Shown here piece by piece: positions 9,317 through 17,698 of a stretch of 64,000 bases of DNA (position 1 is its first letter; every line of letters starts with the position of its first letter). Under the pieces are notes generated by a model. It made no database searches. It had not been told where the DNA came from and worked only from the letters and a program-made list of their open reading frames with translations. This DNA is from Rhodospirillaceae bacterium (GTDB taxonomy: Bacteria > Pseudomonadota > Alphaproteobacteria > Rhodospirillales > Casp-alpha2): the NCBI GenBank assembly GCA_016845145.1, contig JAERTE010000145.1, positions 88,409 to 152,408 on the forward strand, given 5' to 3'. Both the position numbers and the translations under genes were made by a program.

Positions 9317-9772
9317 ATGACCGACGTCGCCTTTTACCACCTTGAACGCTCTCCGCTGGAAGCGGCGCTGCCGAAGCTTTTGGAAAAGACCTTGGATGCG
9401 GGAAAGCGCGCTTTGGTGCTTGCCGGGTCGGATGCACGGGTCGAGGCGTTGAACGGTTTGCTCTGGACCTATGACCAGGATTCGTGGCTGCCGCATGGTG
9501 CAGCTAAGGACGGCAATCCCGCAGATCAACCGATTTGGCTATCGTGCGATGAAGCCAATGCCAACGACGCGCAGTTCTTGTTTCTGACGGATGGCGCGGA
9601 GAGCGCTACCTTGGCTGAATTCGAACGCTGTTTCGATCTGTTCGACGGCAACGACGCGATGATGGTGGAAGCGGCGCGCAAGCGCTGGACGCAATGTAAG
9701 AACGCTGGCCACGCGCTGACGTACTGGCAGCAAATACCCGGGGGCGGGTGGGAGAAAAAGGCCGAAGCGTAA
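9317..9772 (+). CDS. holC: DNA polymerase III subunit chi
   Basis: 151 residues beginning MTDVAFYHLERSPLEAALP, the usual chi N-terminus. The central segment RALVLAGSDARVEALNGLLWTYD and the following FLPHG/PIWLSCDE-like pattern fit the Rossmann-like chi fold that links the clamp loader to SSB. It is directly downstream of pepA and probably cotranscribed with it. No odd features. Confidence 0.93.
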   Translation: MTDVAFYHLERSPLEAALPKLLEKTLDAGKRALVLAGSDARVEALNGLLWTYDQDSWLPHGAAKDGNPADQPIWLSCDEANANDAQFLFLTDGAESATLAEFERCFDLFDGNDAMMVEAARKRWTQCKNAGHALTYWQQIPGGGWEKKAEA

Positions 9773-9783
9773 CTTTCCGTCAT

Positions 9784-9797
9784 TTGATATGAATCAA
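9784..9797. promoter_or_regulatory. FNR/FixK-type box TTGAT-N4-ATCAA
   Basis: TTGATATGAATCAA is a perfect match to the FNR/Anr/FixK consensus half-sites with the canonical 4-bp spacer. It lies about 75-90 bp before the hemerythrin start. If it is centred at -41.5, transcription would begin near 9832, giving a short leader. Binding is inferred. Confidence 0.65.
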
Positions 9798-9869
9798 GGT
9801 CTTTTGTTCGCAAGCGAATAGGGTTGGCGTTGGCACTATCCGTGGCGGGGTCACGAGCGGTGCCGATTC

Positions 9870-10325
9870 ATGTGGGGGCCCGATATGCATGTCGTCTTTT
9901 CAGATTCGTTCCTGACCGGTCATCCCGAGATCGACAACGAACATCGTGAGATATTCGAAGTTATCAATTCCGTCGGCGAAGCGATCATGGCGCGTGAGTT
10001 TTCCGTGTGCCACCGTCTCGCCGGTTCGTTTCTTGAGGTTTGCCGCAACCATTTCTCGCACGAGGAGGCGATTCTCGCCGACCTGCAATTTCCGAGGCTT
10101 GACCAGCATGCCATGTTTCATGCCGAATTGCTGGAGAAGGCCGAGGCCATTCGTGAGTTGTGCGAACGCCAAAGTGATTCCGAGCACCTGGATGAATGCT
10201 TCAACGAGCTGGTGCATTTCTTTTTGGAAGATGTGGTCAAGGGCGATCTCGACTTCGTCTCTTTTCTCATCGAGAAGGGCGTCGCATCGCCGCGTCCCTG
10301 TGCGCCGGCAATGCCTCGGCGTTGA
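9870..10325 (+). CDS. Bacteriohemerythrin with one substituted iron ligand
   Basis: 151-residue single-domain hemerythrin, expected to bind a di-iron site and O2 or NO in the cytoplasm. Ligands seen are H25 (DNEHREIFE), H61 and E65 (NHFSHEEA), H80 and H84 (QHAMFH) and D126. At the remaining position, normally histidine five residues before that aspartate, the protein has D121 (LEDVVKGDLDF). Spacings match the family, so the substitution is not an alignment artefact. An alternative start is the ATG at 9885, which has a G-run upstream. A perfect FNR-type box upstream suggests low-oxygen control. Confidence 0.87.
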   Translation: MWGPDMHVVFSDSFLTGHPEIDNEHREIFEVINSVGEAIMAREFSVCHRLAGSFLEVCRNHFSHEEAILADLQFPRLDQHAMFHAELLEKAEAIRELCERQSDSEHLDECFNELVHFFLEDVVKGDLDFVSFLIEKGVASPRPCAPAMPRR

Positions 10326-10404
10326 TAAGGCACTGATCGGGTTTGTTTCGGGACCTGACGCCGATTATCCTTTCCCAAACTTGGCGTAAGGGGAGGAGAT
10401 ATTC

Positions 10405-11430
10405 ATGGCCAAAAGATGGGTCAATCGACCGAATGGTTCGACCTGGGGCGATTGGGGCGAGGACGATCAACGCGGGCGCATGAACCTGGTAACCGCGGAA
10501 CGGCGTTTGGCGGCCGCGGCGGAAATCAGGGAAGGGGCGTGTTTTTGCCTGTCCATGCCGCTCGATATGCCCGGCGGCAACGCCGTCAATCCGAAGCGCT
10601 ACCCTCCTAAATTCGGCACCGTATTTCATCCGCCAGACTCGAACCATCCCTATTACAACATGGATTGGAACGCCGTGCAGGAAGGCAACATGGATGTCTC
10701 TTCCGATGAAAGCGTGACGTTGCATTCACAGTATTCGACTCAGTGGGATTCCTTTGCCCATGTGGGCAGCCGCTTCGATGCCGACGGCGATGGCGAGGCC
10801 GAGATGGTCTACTACAACGGCTATACGCCCGGCGATCACATCAAGGGCCCCGACGATCCCGACGGTATGGGCGCGCGCGCACTCGGTGTCGAGAACATGG
10901 CCGTCGGCGGTATGCAGGGCCGGGGCGTGATGGTTGATTTCCATCGTCACTTCGGTGACGAGCGCGTTGTTGTCGATTACTCCATGCTGATGGATGTGTT
11001 CGAGAAGGACGAGATCACGGTGGAGGAGGGAGACTTCTTTCTGTTTCACACCGGCTGGGACGACATGATCTTGGAAATGGCCGGCGACCCGGATGCGGAG
11101 AAACTGCATGCGTCCGGCGCCGTGCTCGATGGTTACGACCCCAAGGTTTTGCAGTGGATTACCGATTCGGGCGTCGTGGCACTGATTTCCGACAACATGG
11201 CGGTGGAGAGCTCGCACGGCTACGGCGACACCCAGGGCGGCTGCTCGCGTCTGCCTCTGCACCGGCACTGCCTGTTCCGGCTTGGCGTGCACTTGGGCGA
11301 GATCTGGTACTTGTCCGAATTGGCTGCTGCACTTCATCAACGCGGACGGTCGCGGTTTTTCTTGACCGCACCACCGCTGCGCATGCCAGGCGCCGTCGGC
11401 TCTCCGGCTACACCCATCGCGACGATTTAA
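10405..11430 (+). CDS. Cyclase-family protein (kynurenine formamidase-like fold)
   Basis: 341 residues. This cyclase superfamily (PF04199) contains metal-dependent amidohydrolases and lactone or ring hydrolases. In place of the classical HxGTHxD motif it has QWDSFAHVGSRFDADGDG around residues 112-130, as in the larger 300-350-residue subgroup. Later conserved pieces are FFLFHTGW and LHRHCLF. Preceded by GGGGAGGAG, and first gene of an apparent three-gene unit with the enoyl-CoA hydratase (12 nt gap) and acyl-CoA ligase. A ring-cleavage or hydrolysis step in a catabolic route is inferred from the neighbours; substrate unknown. Confidence 0.83.
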   Translation: MAKRWVNRPNGSTWGDWGEDDQRGRMNLVTAERRLAAAAEIREGACFCLSMPLDMPGGNAVNPKRYPPKFGTVFHPPDSNHPYYNMDWNAVQEGNMDVSSDESVTLHSQYSTQWDSFAHVGSRFDADGDGEAEMVYYNGYTPGDHIKGPDDPDGMGARALGVENMAVGGMQGRGVMVDFHRHFGDERVVVDYSMLMDVFEKDEITVEEGDFFLFHTGWDDMILEMAGDPDAEKLHASGAVLDGYDPKVLQWITDSGVVALISDNMAVESSHGYGDTQGGCSRLPLHRHCLFRLGVHLGEIWYLSELAAALHQRGRSRFFLTAPPLRMPGAVGSPATPIATI

Positions 11431-11442
11431 AAGGACGAACGA

Positions 11443-12252
11443 ATGACCGATCAAGACTCTCCCATCGACTTCAGTGTCGAAAGCGGTATCGCCGCCGTCA
11501 TCATGGCGCGGCCCAAGCAGCGCAATGCTTTTTCACCGGATATGCAAGATAGCTTCCGTGCCATCGTCGAGGAATGTCGTACCCGTGATGATATCAACGT
11601 GGTGGTGCTGAGCGGCATGGACGGCGTGTTCTCCGCCGGCGGCGACATTAAGGGCATGGTGGCGCGCGCCCAGGAAGGTGGTTATCCGCCCGAATTCATG
11701 CGCGACCGGCTCTACAACACGCACCGCATGTTGCAGGACTTCCGCAATATGGAAAAACCGGTCATCGCGGCGGTCGACGGCCCGGCATACGGCGGCGGGT
11801 TCGGCTTGGCGCTTTGTGCGGATTTCATTTTGGCATCCGAACGCGCGGTGTTTTGTTCGGTGTTTTGCCGCATCGGCGCGATCCCCGATTACGGCGTGCT
11901 GTTTACGCTGCCGCGCATGGTCGGTCTGCAGCGGGCCAAGGAACTGATGGCCACGGGTCGCCCCGTCGACGCCAATGAGGCCAAGGCCATTGGTATCGCC
12001 ATGGATGTCTACCCGGCTGAAACCCTGCAAGATGAGGCCATGAACCTGGCCCGGCGCCTGCAGGATGCGAGCGCAGTCGCGTTTGGCATCACCAAACGGA
12101 TTGCCAATCAGGCCTTCGACAACGATGCCGACGCTTTGCTGGAAATGGAAGCCGCTGGCCAAGCGATTTGCCTGGCCGGCGATTATCATAAAGACGCGGT
12201 CAATCGGTTTGTTGAGAAGAAACCGATGCGCTTCAATTGGGAAGCCAGTTGA
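11443..12252 (+). CDS. Enoyl-CoA hydratase/isomerase family protein
   Basis: 269 residues of crotonase fold. The oxyanion-hole segments are present: NAFSPDM...SAGGDIKGM near residues 25-70 and the central AVDGPAYGGGFGLALCADF. The residue after the second oxyanion region reads FCRIGAIPDYG, with aspartate in place of the usual glutamate-bearing pattern, so hydratase versus isomerase or hydrolase activity cannot be assigned. It sits between the cyclase and acyl-CoA ligase genes and probably acts on the acyl-CoA made by the ligase. Confidence 0.88.
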   Translation: MTDQDSPIDFSVESGIAAVIMARPKQRNAFSPDMQDSFRAIVEECRTRDDINVVVLSGMDGVFSAGGDIKGMVARAQEGGYPPEFMRDRLYNTHRMLQDFRNMEKPVIAAVDGPAYGGGFGLALCADFILASERAVFCSVFCRIGAIPDYGVLFTLPRMVGLQRAKELMATGRPVDANEAKAIGIAMDVYPAETLQDEAMNLARRLQDASAVAFGITKRIANQAFDNDADALLEMEAAGQAICLAGDYHKDAVNRFVEKKPMRFNWEAS

Positions 12253-12268
12253 TGGCATTACCCGCTCG

Positions 12269-13834
12269 ATGATCCGCATTGCTGATTTTATCACCAAGGC
12301 GGCGTTTGAAGGACCCAAGCGTGCCGCTGTTAGCTTCGAAGGCCTGACCCTCACGTGGGCCGAGTTGGAGCGGCGTTGCTGGGCGATCGCGAGCGCTTTC
12401 AGGGACTTGGGTGTCGGCAAGGGCGAGCGTATCGCTTACCTCGGACAAAACTCGCATCGGCAGTTCGAGGCCTACCTATGGCCGACCCGCATCGGCGCCA
12501 TTTTGGTGCCTCTGAACTACCGGTTGTCTATCGCCGAATTGATTGAATGCGTTGCCGATTGCACGCCCCGGGTGTTGGTGGTGGATCGGCATTTTGTGGA
12601 AGAAGCCCGCGCCATTGCCGACGCCTGTACGAGTATAGATGTGTTGGTTTATGCGGATGATGGTGAGGTGCCCGCCGGGATGGAGAGTTACGAAGCCCTT
12701 CTCGACGATGCAGGCGCGCCCGACATCCGTGCGCTGGACGCGCTGGCCAGCAGCGGCGACGACACCATGATCTTGTTCTATACCAGTGGTTCGGAAGGCA
12801 AGCCGAAAGGCGTGATGCTGTCGCACGCCGGGTTGTTCATCAACGTGTTGGGGCAAGCGCCGGCATACGGTTGGTCGTCGGATGATATTTTTCTGCTGTC
12901 GGGGCCGATGTTTCACCTCGGCGCGGGATCACGCGTATTTGCGGCGCTGGTCAATGCGGGACATATGGTGATTGTCGAAAAGTTCGATCCCGTTTTGGTG
13001 ATGCAAGTAATCCAGACACATCGCATCACGTCGGTTACCTTTGTGCCGACGATGCTGAGCATGATCATGAACCATCCGGATTACGATCCGCACAACCTCT
13101 CGACACTTCGCTTGATCTGCTATGGCGCCGCACCCATGCCCATTGGGTTGATCGAGCGCGCTGTCGCCGAGCTGCCGCATGCGCGTTTCGGGCAATCTTA
13201 TGGCATGACCGAAACCTCGCCGGTGTTGACCATCTTAGGCCCCGAACACCACGACCCGGCAGGGGAGCACCCCGAACGCTTGAAATCCGTCGGCCAGCCG
13301 CTCGTTTATTCAGATCTGCGTATCGTCGATGAAAATGACCGTCCATTAGGGCCGGGAGAAACAGGAGAGATCGTCATTCGCGGTCCGCAGGTCATGAACG
13401 GATATTGGAATCAGCCCGAACGCACCGCCGAGGCGCTGCGTGGCGGTTATTACCACACCGGCGATGCGGGCTATTTGGACGAAGACGGGTATCTGTATCT
13501 CGCCGGCCGGGTGAAGGAGATGATCATCTCCGGTGGCGAGAACGTCTATCCCATCGAGACCGAAAACGCGCTATCCAAACACCCAGCCGTAGCCGAATGT
13601 GCGGTCATCGGCCTGCCGCATGAGAAATGGGGCGAGGCGGTGCATGCAGTGGTGCGTTTGAAAACCGATGGAGCGGCGAGCGAACAAGATTTGATCGACC
13701 ACTGCCGGGCGCTGATCGCGCATTACAAGTGTCCGCTTGAAATCACGTTTCGCGATGAGCTCATGCCGCTGTCGCCGACCAACAAAGTCCTGAAGTCGGT
13801 ATTACGCGAGCAGATATTGGCTCGGGTTACCTGA
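12269..13834 (+). CDS. Acyl-CoA synthetase (AMP-forming), class I adenylate-forming enzyme
   Basis: 521 residues from the ATG at 12269 (MIRIADFITKAAFEGP); the open frame extends upstream inside the hydratase gene, but that part has no homology-like content. The P-loop motif YTSGSEGKPKGV lies near residue 170, QSYGMTETSP in the middle, YHTGDAGYLDEDGYL and the hinge GRVKEMIISGGENVYP near 410-430, and the C-terminal lysine segment SPTNKVLKS. It activates a carboxylic acid to its CoA thioester. Third gene of the cyclase/hydratase unit, 16 nt after the hydratase stop. Substrate unknown. Confidence 0.93.
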   Translation: MIRIADFITKAAFEGPKRAAVSFEGLTLTWAELERRCWAIASAFRDLGVGKGERIAYLGQNSHRQFEAYLWPTRIGAILVPLNYRLSIAELIECVADCTPRVLVVDRHFVEEARAIADACTSIDVLVYADDGEVPAGMESYEALLDDAGAPDIRALDALASSGDDTMILFYTSGSEGKPKGVMLSHAGLFINVLGQAPAYGWSSDDIFLLSGPMFHLGAGSRVFAALVNAGHMVIVEKFDPVLVMQVIQTHRITSVTFVPTMLSMIMNHPDYDPHNLSTLRLICYGAAPMPIGLIERAVAELPHARFGQSYGMTETSPVLTILGPEHHDPAGEHPERLKSVGQPLVYSDLRIVDENDRPLGPGETGEIVIRGPQVMNGYWNQPERTAEALRGGYYHTGDAGYLDEDGYLYLAGRVKEMIISGGENVYPIETENALSKHPAVAECAVIGLPHEKWGEAVHAVVRLKTDGAASEQDLIDHCRALIAHYKCPLEITFRDELMPLSPTNKVLKSVLREQILARVT

Positions 13835-13843
13835 GTTCTCTGC

Positions 13844-14845
13844 TTAGCAGTATTTCTCAGGCCCGACCCATTGTCCGACATTGTAGCGGTCGCCATGCGC
13901 CCAGCCGATGGGCAGCAAGCTGTCGATGGCAGCCAAGTCCGTCTCGCTGAGTTTCATTTCCGCACCTGCGGCAAGCTCGTTCAGATGGTCGACCGAACGC
14001 GTGCCGGGGATCGGCAGAATGTTGTCGCCTTGATGCAGCAACCAGGCAATGGCCAACGATGAAGTCGCGACGCCCATCTCCCGTGCGAGCGTCCTGAGGC
14101 CATCAGTGACGGCGATGTTGCGGCTGAGGTTGGGCTCCAGGAAGCGCGGATTGGCTTTCAGAAAGTCGAGGGTTTGGCTTTTCTCGAACGAATGCGGGGT
14201 GTCGGTCAAAAGGCTGCGCCCGACGGGGCTGAAGGCCACCAAAGACGTTTCGTTTTTAGCGGTCATTTGCGTGAGACCCATTTCCGGCGAACGGGTGGAG
14301 AGCGAGTATTCCGACTGCACCGCGCCCACGGGATGCACCGCTTGCGCCTGCGCTAGCGATGTCGGAGCAATCTCGGAATAGCCAAACTGTCCGATCTTGC
14401 CCGATTTCACCAACCCGGCCAGCGTTTCGGTTACCTCTTCGATGGGGATATTCGGGTCGCGGCGATGCACATAAAACAACGCGACCTGATCAACGCCCAG
14501 GCGTTTCAGGGATTTGTCCAACTCCGCTTCCAGGTGTTCGGCGCTATTGTCGAACTTTCGATTGCCGTCGGCATCGCGGGTGATGCCTGCCTTGGTGGCG
14601 ATCCTAAATATATCGTTTTTGTTGCCGCCTTGCTTGCCCAGAAACTCGCCAATGCGCTCTTCCGACTTGCCGGCGCCATAGGCATTGGACGTGTCGATGT
14701 GATCAATACCGAGTTCCATCGCGCGGGTTAGTATGGCGTGCGAACCTTCTGTATCCATGGGGCCATAGAAATTGGTAAATGACATGGCGCCATAACCAAC
14801 AGCGGAGACTTCGGTGCCATTGCTTCCAAGTCTTCGTTTTTGCAT
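13844..14845 (-). CDS. Aldo/keto reductase
   Basis: 333 residues from the ATG at 14845 (MQKRRLGSNGTEVSAVGYG), which has GAGG eight bases upstream; an ATG four codons earlier is also possible. Catalytic-site segments are HIDTSNAYG (Asp and Tyr), ...DQVALFYVHRRDP and the NADP-binding C-terminus ILPIPGTRSVDHLNELA. It is the AKR subfamily of YajO/PhdF-like oxidoreductases that reduce aldehydes or ketones with NADPH. It converges on the ligase gene with only 9 nt between stops. Substrate unknown. Confidence 0.92.
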   Translation of the reverse strand: MQKRRLGSNGTEVSAVGYGAMSFTNFYGPMDTEGSHAILTRAMELGIDHIDTSNAYGAGKSEERIGEFLGKQGGNKNDIFRIATKAGITRDADGNRKFDNSAEHLEAELDKSLKRLGVDQVALFYVHRRDPNIPIEEVTETLAGLVKSGKIGQFGYSEIAPTSLAQAQAVHPVGAVQSEYSLSTRSPEMGLTQMTAKNETSLVAFSPVGRSLLTDTPHSFEKSQTLDFLKANPRFLEPNLSRNIAVTDGLRTLAREMGVATSSLAIAWLLHQGDNILPIPGTRSVDHLNELAAGAEMKLSETDLAAIDSLLPIGWAHGDRYNVGQWVGPEKYC

Positions 14846-14917
14846 GGAGGGCCTCATAAGGACGGGAATGACGAGACAAGACGGGGTGAGGCGCTGTTTT
14901 TACAGAACCCCAGTGCC

Positions 14918-15832
14918 TCACTCAACCGTTTCCGCCGCCAGAACGCTTCTGAATATCTCCATGAATCTCGCCAGCACGGGGTCTTCGTTGCGGCTTTCAT
15001 GCCAATAGGCGTAAACGCGCACAGGGTCTTGAGGCAAGGGGAACGGTAAAATCTTCAACGGCCAGACGGCTGCCATCGGACGCGCAATGCGTTCCGCGAC
15101 GGTGGCGATCATCGCTGTGCCCGAGATCAATTGCGGCACCAGGGAGGAAGACCATACCGCGATCTGTCGTTGGCGCTTCAATCCCATGCGACGCACCGCC
15201 TCTTCGTCTTCGAAGGTCAACTGATGCTCAAAATAGCGCAGCACAACGTGCCGGCTGGAGAGGTAATCCTCGACCGAGATCGTATCGCTGCCAGGTCCGG
15301 TCTCGGTGCAAGCAAGGCAGGTAAACTGGTCTTCGAATATGCATTCATTTGGCGGCAGCCCAACATCGAGCGTTTGCCCCGCGCACAACAAGTCGATCTC
15401 GCCAAGTGCCAACAGGCGCGCCGAATCGGTGGATAGCGGTAGAACATCGAAACGCAGGTTCGGCATCGCGGGTTGCGTTTGTTTGATCGCGTTCGCCATG
15501 CCCGCGGTCAAGACGTAATCCGAAGCTGCGATTTTAAGCTCCCGGTCGACCTGCTCAAAAGCCTGGGCGGGCGTGCGGGCGGTTAAAGCGTGGGCTTGGC
15601 CCAGCAAATCGCCGACCGGACCGGTGAGGTTTTTGGCAAAGGGGGTGAGCACGAGATTGCGCCCGGACCGCACCAACAATGGATCGCCGAAATGTTCGCG
15701 CAGTTGCGCCAATACCCAGCTCATGGCGGATTGGCTGATGTGAACCTTATCCGCCGCGCGTGAGACGCTCCGTTCTCTCAGGAGCGCATCGAGGGAAACC
15801 AGTTGGTTGAGATCGAAGCCGTTCAGGCGCAT
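14918..15832 (-). CDS. LysR-family transcriptional regulator (NodD/NahR-like)
   Basis: 304 residues. The N-terminal winged helix-turn-helix reads LNQLVSLDALLRERSVSRAADKVHISQSAMSWVL in two conserved blocks, followed by a substrate-binding-type effector domain. The short linker and FDLNQL start place it with NodD/NahR/LinR-like members. It is divergent from the PhyH-type dioxygenase at 15955 and a T-N11-A palindrome lies between them, so that gene is the likely target. Effector unknown. Confidence 0.9.
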   Translation of the reverse strand: MRLNGFDLNQLVSLDALLRERSVSRAADKVHISQSAMSWVLAQLREHFGDPLLVRSGRNLVLTPFAKNLTGPVGDLLGQAHALTARTPAQAFEQVDRELKIAASDYVLTAGMANAIKQTQPAMPNLRFDVLPLSTDSARLLALGEIDLLCAGQTLDVGLPPNECIFEDQFTCLACTETGPGSDTISVEDYLSSRHVVLRYFEHQLTFEDEEAVRRMGLKRQRQIAVWSSSLVPQLISGTAMIATVAERIARPMAAVWPLKILPFPLPQDPVRVYAYWHESRNEDPVLARFMEIFRSVLAAETVE

Positions 15833-15888
15833 GAAAAATATATCGATACCATTGATGTATAGTGCCCAATAATATCAATTTTACAAAT

Positions 15889-15901
15889 TTCATCAAATGA
15901 A
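15889..15901. promoter_or_regulatory. LysR-type T-N11-A palindrome
   Basis: TTCAT-CAA-ATGAA is a perfect 5-3-5 inverted repeat that satisfies the T-N11-A rule for LysR binding. It is 54 bp before the dioxygenase start and 57 bp from the divergent LysR start, in an AT-rich intergenic stretch. Binding is inferred. Confidence 0.45.
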
Positions 15902-15954
15902 GATAATTTACGTCAATTGAAACAGACCTTTGACCATTCTCCGGGGGGAGCACC

Positions 15955-16824
15955 ATGTCATCTCAGCCAGCCGAACAATCCGCCCAATCCGAATTCTCCG
16001 CTGCTTACGACAGTGACGGTTTCGTCTTTCCACTTGATATCCTTACAGCGGATGAAGCGCAGGCGTTGCGCGACGATTTGGAGACTGCCGAGGCGGAGCT
16101 CAGCCATGACCCAGAGAAACTGGCGCTTCTGCGCTCTTATCCCGACCGCCTGTTGCCATCTTTTGACAAGCTGGTACGTCATCCGAAATTGCTGGCGGCC
16201 GCGTCCGATGTGCTCGGTCCGAACCTGATGGTCTGGAGCGCGTCAATTTTTGCCAAGGAAGCCAACTCGCCCAACATCGTATCCTGGCACCAAGATCTGA
16301 CCTATTGGGATTTGGATGACGCCGAGGAAGTCACGGGTTGGGTGGCGCTTTCGCCCGCGACCAAGGCAAGTGGTTGCATGCAGTTCATTGCGGGGTCGCA
16401 TAAAAAGCAAGCTGTGCCGCATGTCGATACGTTCGATGAAAACAACCTTTTGACCCGAGGCCAGGAGCTCGCCGTCGAGGTCGATCAGGAAGACGCCGTT
16501 TATGTTGAACTGCAGCCCGGCCAGGCGTCTTTGCACCACGGGCATTTGTTCCATGCGTCCGACCCGAACACCACGGACGATCGCCGCATTGCCAGCGCCA
16601 TCCGCTATATCCGCCCATCCATGAAGCAAAGCAGCGGCGAGAAAACGCTGGTAGCCTTGGTCGCCGGCGAAGACAACCACGGCAATTTCGAAGTCGCCGG
16701 CCCGCCACTCGGTAGGTTACACGAAGAGGACTTCGCGCGCTGCCAGCGCGATACGGAGATAAAACGCCGCCTTCTATACGCAGGCGCGGAGGATCAGGCG
16801 CTTGGTGGAAAGCGCTACCAGTAA
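15955..16824 (+). CDS. Phytanoyl-CoA dioxygenase (PhyH) family protein
   Basis: 289 residues, Fe(II)/2-oxoglutarate-dependent oxygenase fold. The iron-binding HxD is H111 and D113 in SWHQDLTYWDL. The distal histidine lies in HHGHLFHASDP near residues 194-201, and the 2-oxoglutarate-binding arginine is probably in DDRRIASAIRY. A GGGGGGAG purine run precedes the ATG. Bacterial relatives hydroxylate diverse small molecules, so the phytanoyl substrate should not be assumed. Divergent LysR gene at 14918 is its probable regulator. Confidence 0.88.
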   Translation: MSSQPAEQSAQSEFSAAYDSDGFVFPLDILTADEAQALRDDLETAEAELSHDPEKLALLRSYPDRLLPSFDKLVRHPKLLAAASDVLGPNLMVWSASIFAKEANSPNIVSWHQDLTYWDLDDAEEVTGWVALSPATKASGCMQFIAGSHKKQAVPHVDTFDENNLLTRGQELAVEVDQEDAVYVELQPGQASLHHGHLFHASDPNTTDDRRIASAIRYIRPSMKQSSGEKTLVALVAGEDNHGNFEVAGPPLGRLHEEDFARCQRDTEIKRRLLYAGAEDQALGGKRYQ

Positions 16825-16830
16825 GGAGAG

Positions 16831-16860
16831 GACGGTTTGGGCCCGTCTGATTTGATTTCT
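16831..16860 (+). terminator. Possible weak intrinsic terminator after the PhyH gene
   Basis: GACGG (16831-16835) pairs with CCGTC (16843-16847) around a 7-nt loop, followed by the T-rich TGATTTGATTTCT. The stem is short and the T-tract broken, so this is a weak candidate. Confidence 0.35.
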
Positions 16861-16921
16861 GTCGGTCTGTCGGGCATCGTCGTGCGGTGTTGTTAATTCC
16901 GACCAGACAGGACCGCTACCC

Positions 16922-17644
16922 ATGACCCAAGACGCCATATCCGATCTCAAAGACCCTTCGACGCTGCGTGTCGGCATCAATTTAGGCAACATCTTGCTGG
17001 TGACGGGCGAGAGCGTTAACGGCGACCCCGAAGGCGTGGCCCCCGACATGGCGGCTGCGTTGGCAGATAAACTCGGTGTGGGCGTTTCGTACGTCACCTA
17101 TGCCACGCCCGGCGACGTCGCCGATGCGGCGGCACGCGACGAATGGGATGTGGGCCTGATCGCTATTGAGCCCAAGCGCGCCGAGGTGATTGGGTTTTGT
17201 GATGCCTATGTGGAGATTGAGGCGACGTACCTGGTGCCTGAAGGCTCGACCTTCCAGTCCATGGATGACGTGGACCAGCCCGGCGTGCGGATCGCGGTAT
17301 CCGAACGCGCCGCCTATGACCTCTACCTCAGCCGAACCCTGAAGCATGCCGAATTGCACCGAGCACCAGGATTGCCGGGCGCGTTTGAATTGTTCGTGAA
17401 TGAGAAGTTGGATGCCTTGGCGGGGTTGGTGCCGGCGCTTAAAGGCAACGCCGAGAAATTGCCCGGCTCACGCGTGATGGAGGGGCGCTATACGTCTGTC
17501 CAACAAGCCATCGGTACAAAGCCCGAATGCACGGCCTTGAATGCCTGCGTAAATGAGTTTCTGACGGAAGCCAAGGCGAGTGGCTTGGTCGCCGAACTGA
17601 TTGAGAAACACGGAGTCTCGGGCAAGCTGCAAGTGGCGTCGTAG
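16922..17644 (+). CDS. Solute-binding-protein-like (SBP family 3) without signal peptide
   Basis: 240 residues with the fold signature of polar-amino-acid ABC transporter binding proteins: LRVGINLGNILLV, EGVAPDMAAALADKLG, DEWDVGLIAIEPKRAEVIGF and ISERAAYDL-like middle lobes. There is no hydrophobic secretion signal: the sequence begins MTQDAISDLKDPSTLRVG, directly at the first beta strand, and upstream in-frame sequence adds none. No ABC permease or ATPase genes adjoin. It is therefore probably cytoplasmic, perhaps a ligand sensor or an enzyme-like derivative. Function unknown. Confidence 0.8.
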   Translation: MTQDAISDLKDPSTLRVGINLGNILLVTGESVNGDPEGVAPDMAAALADKLGVGVSYVTYATPGDVADAAARDEWDVGLIAIEPKRAEVIGFCDAYVEIEATYLVPEGSTFQSMDDVDQPGVRIAVSERAAYDLYLSRTLKHAELHRAPGLPGAFELFVNEKLDALAGLVPALKGNAEKLPGSRVMEGRYTSVQQAIGTKPECTALNACVNEFLTEAKASGLVAELIEKHGVSGKLQVAS

Positions 17645-17698
17645 ATTTCAGCCAGTCTGCAACATTTGCCCAAGTGCCGTAGTTTCAAATTGCCGGGC

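Noticed and set aside
12065..12268. Upstream extension of the acyl-CoA ligase
   Set aside because: It lies wholly inside the hydratase gene in another frame, and the ligase family N-terminus begins at 12269.
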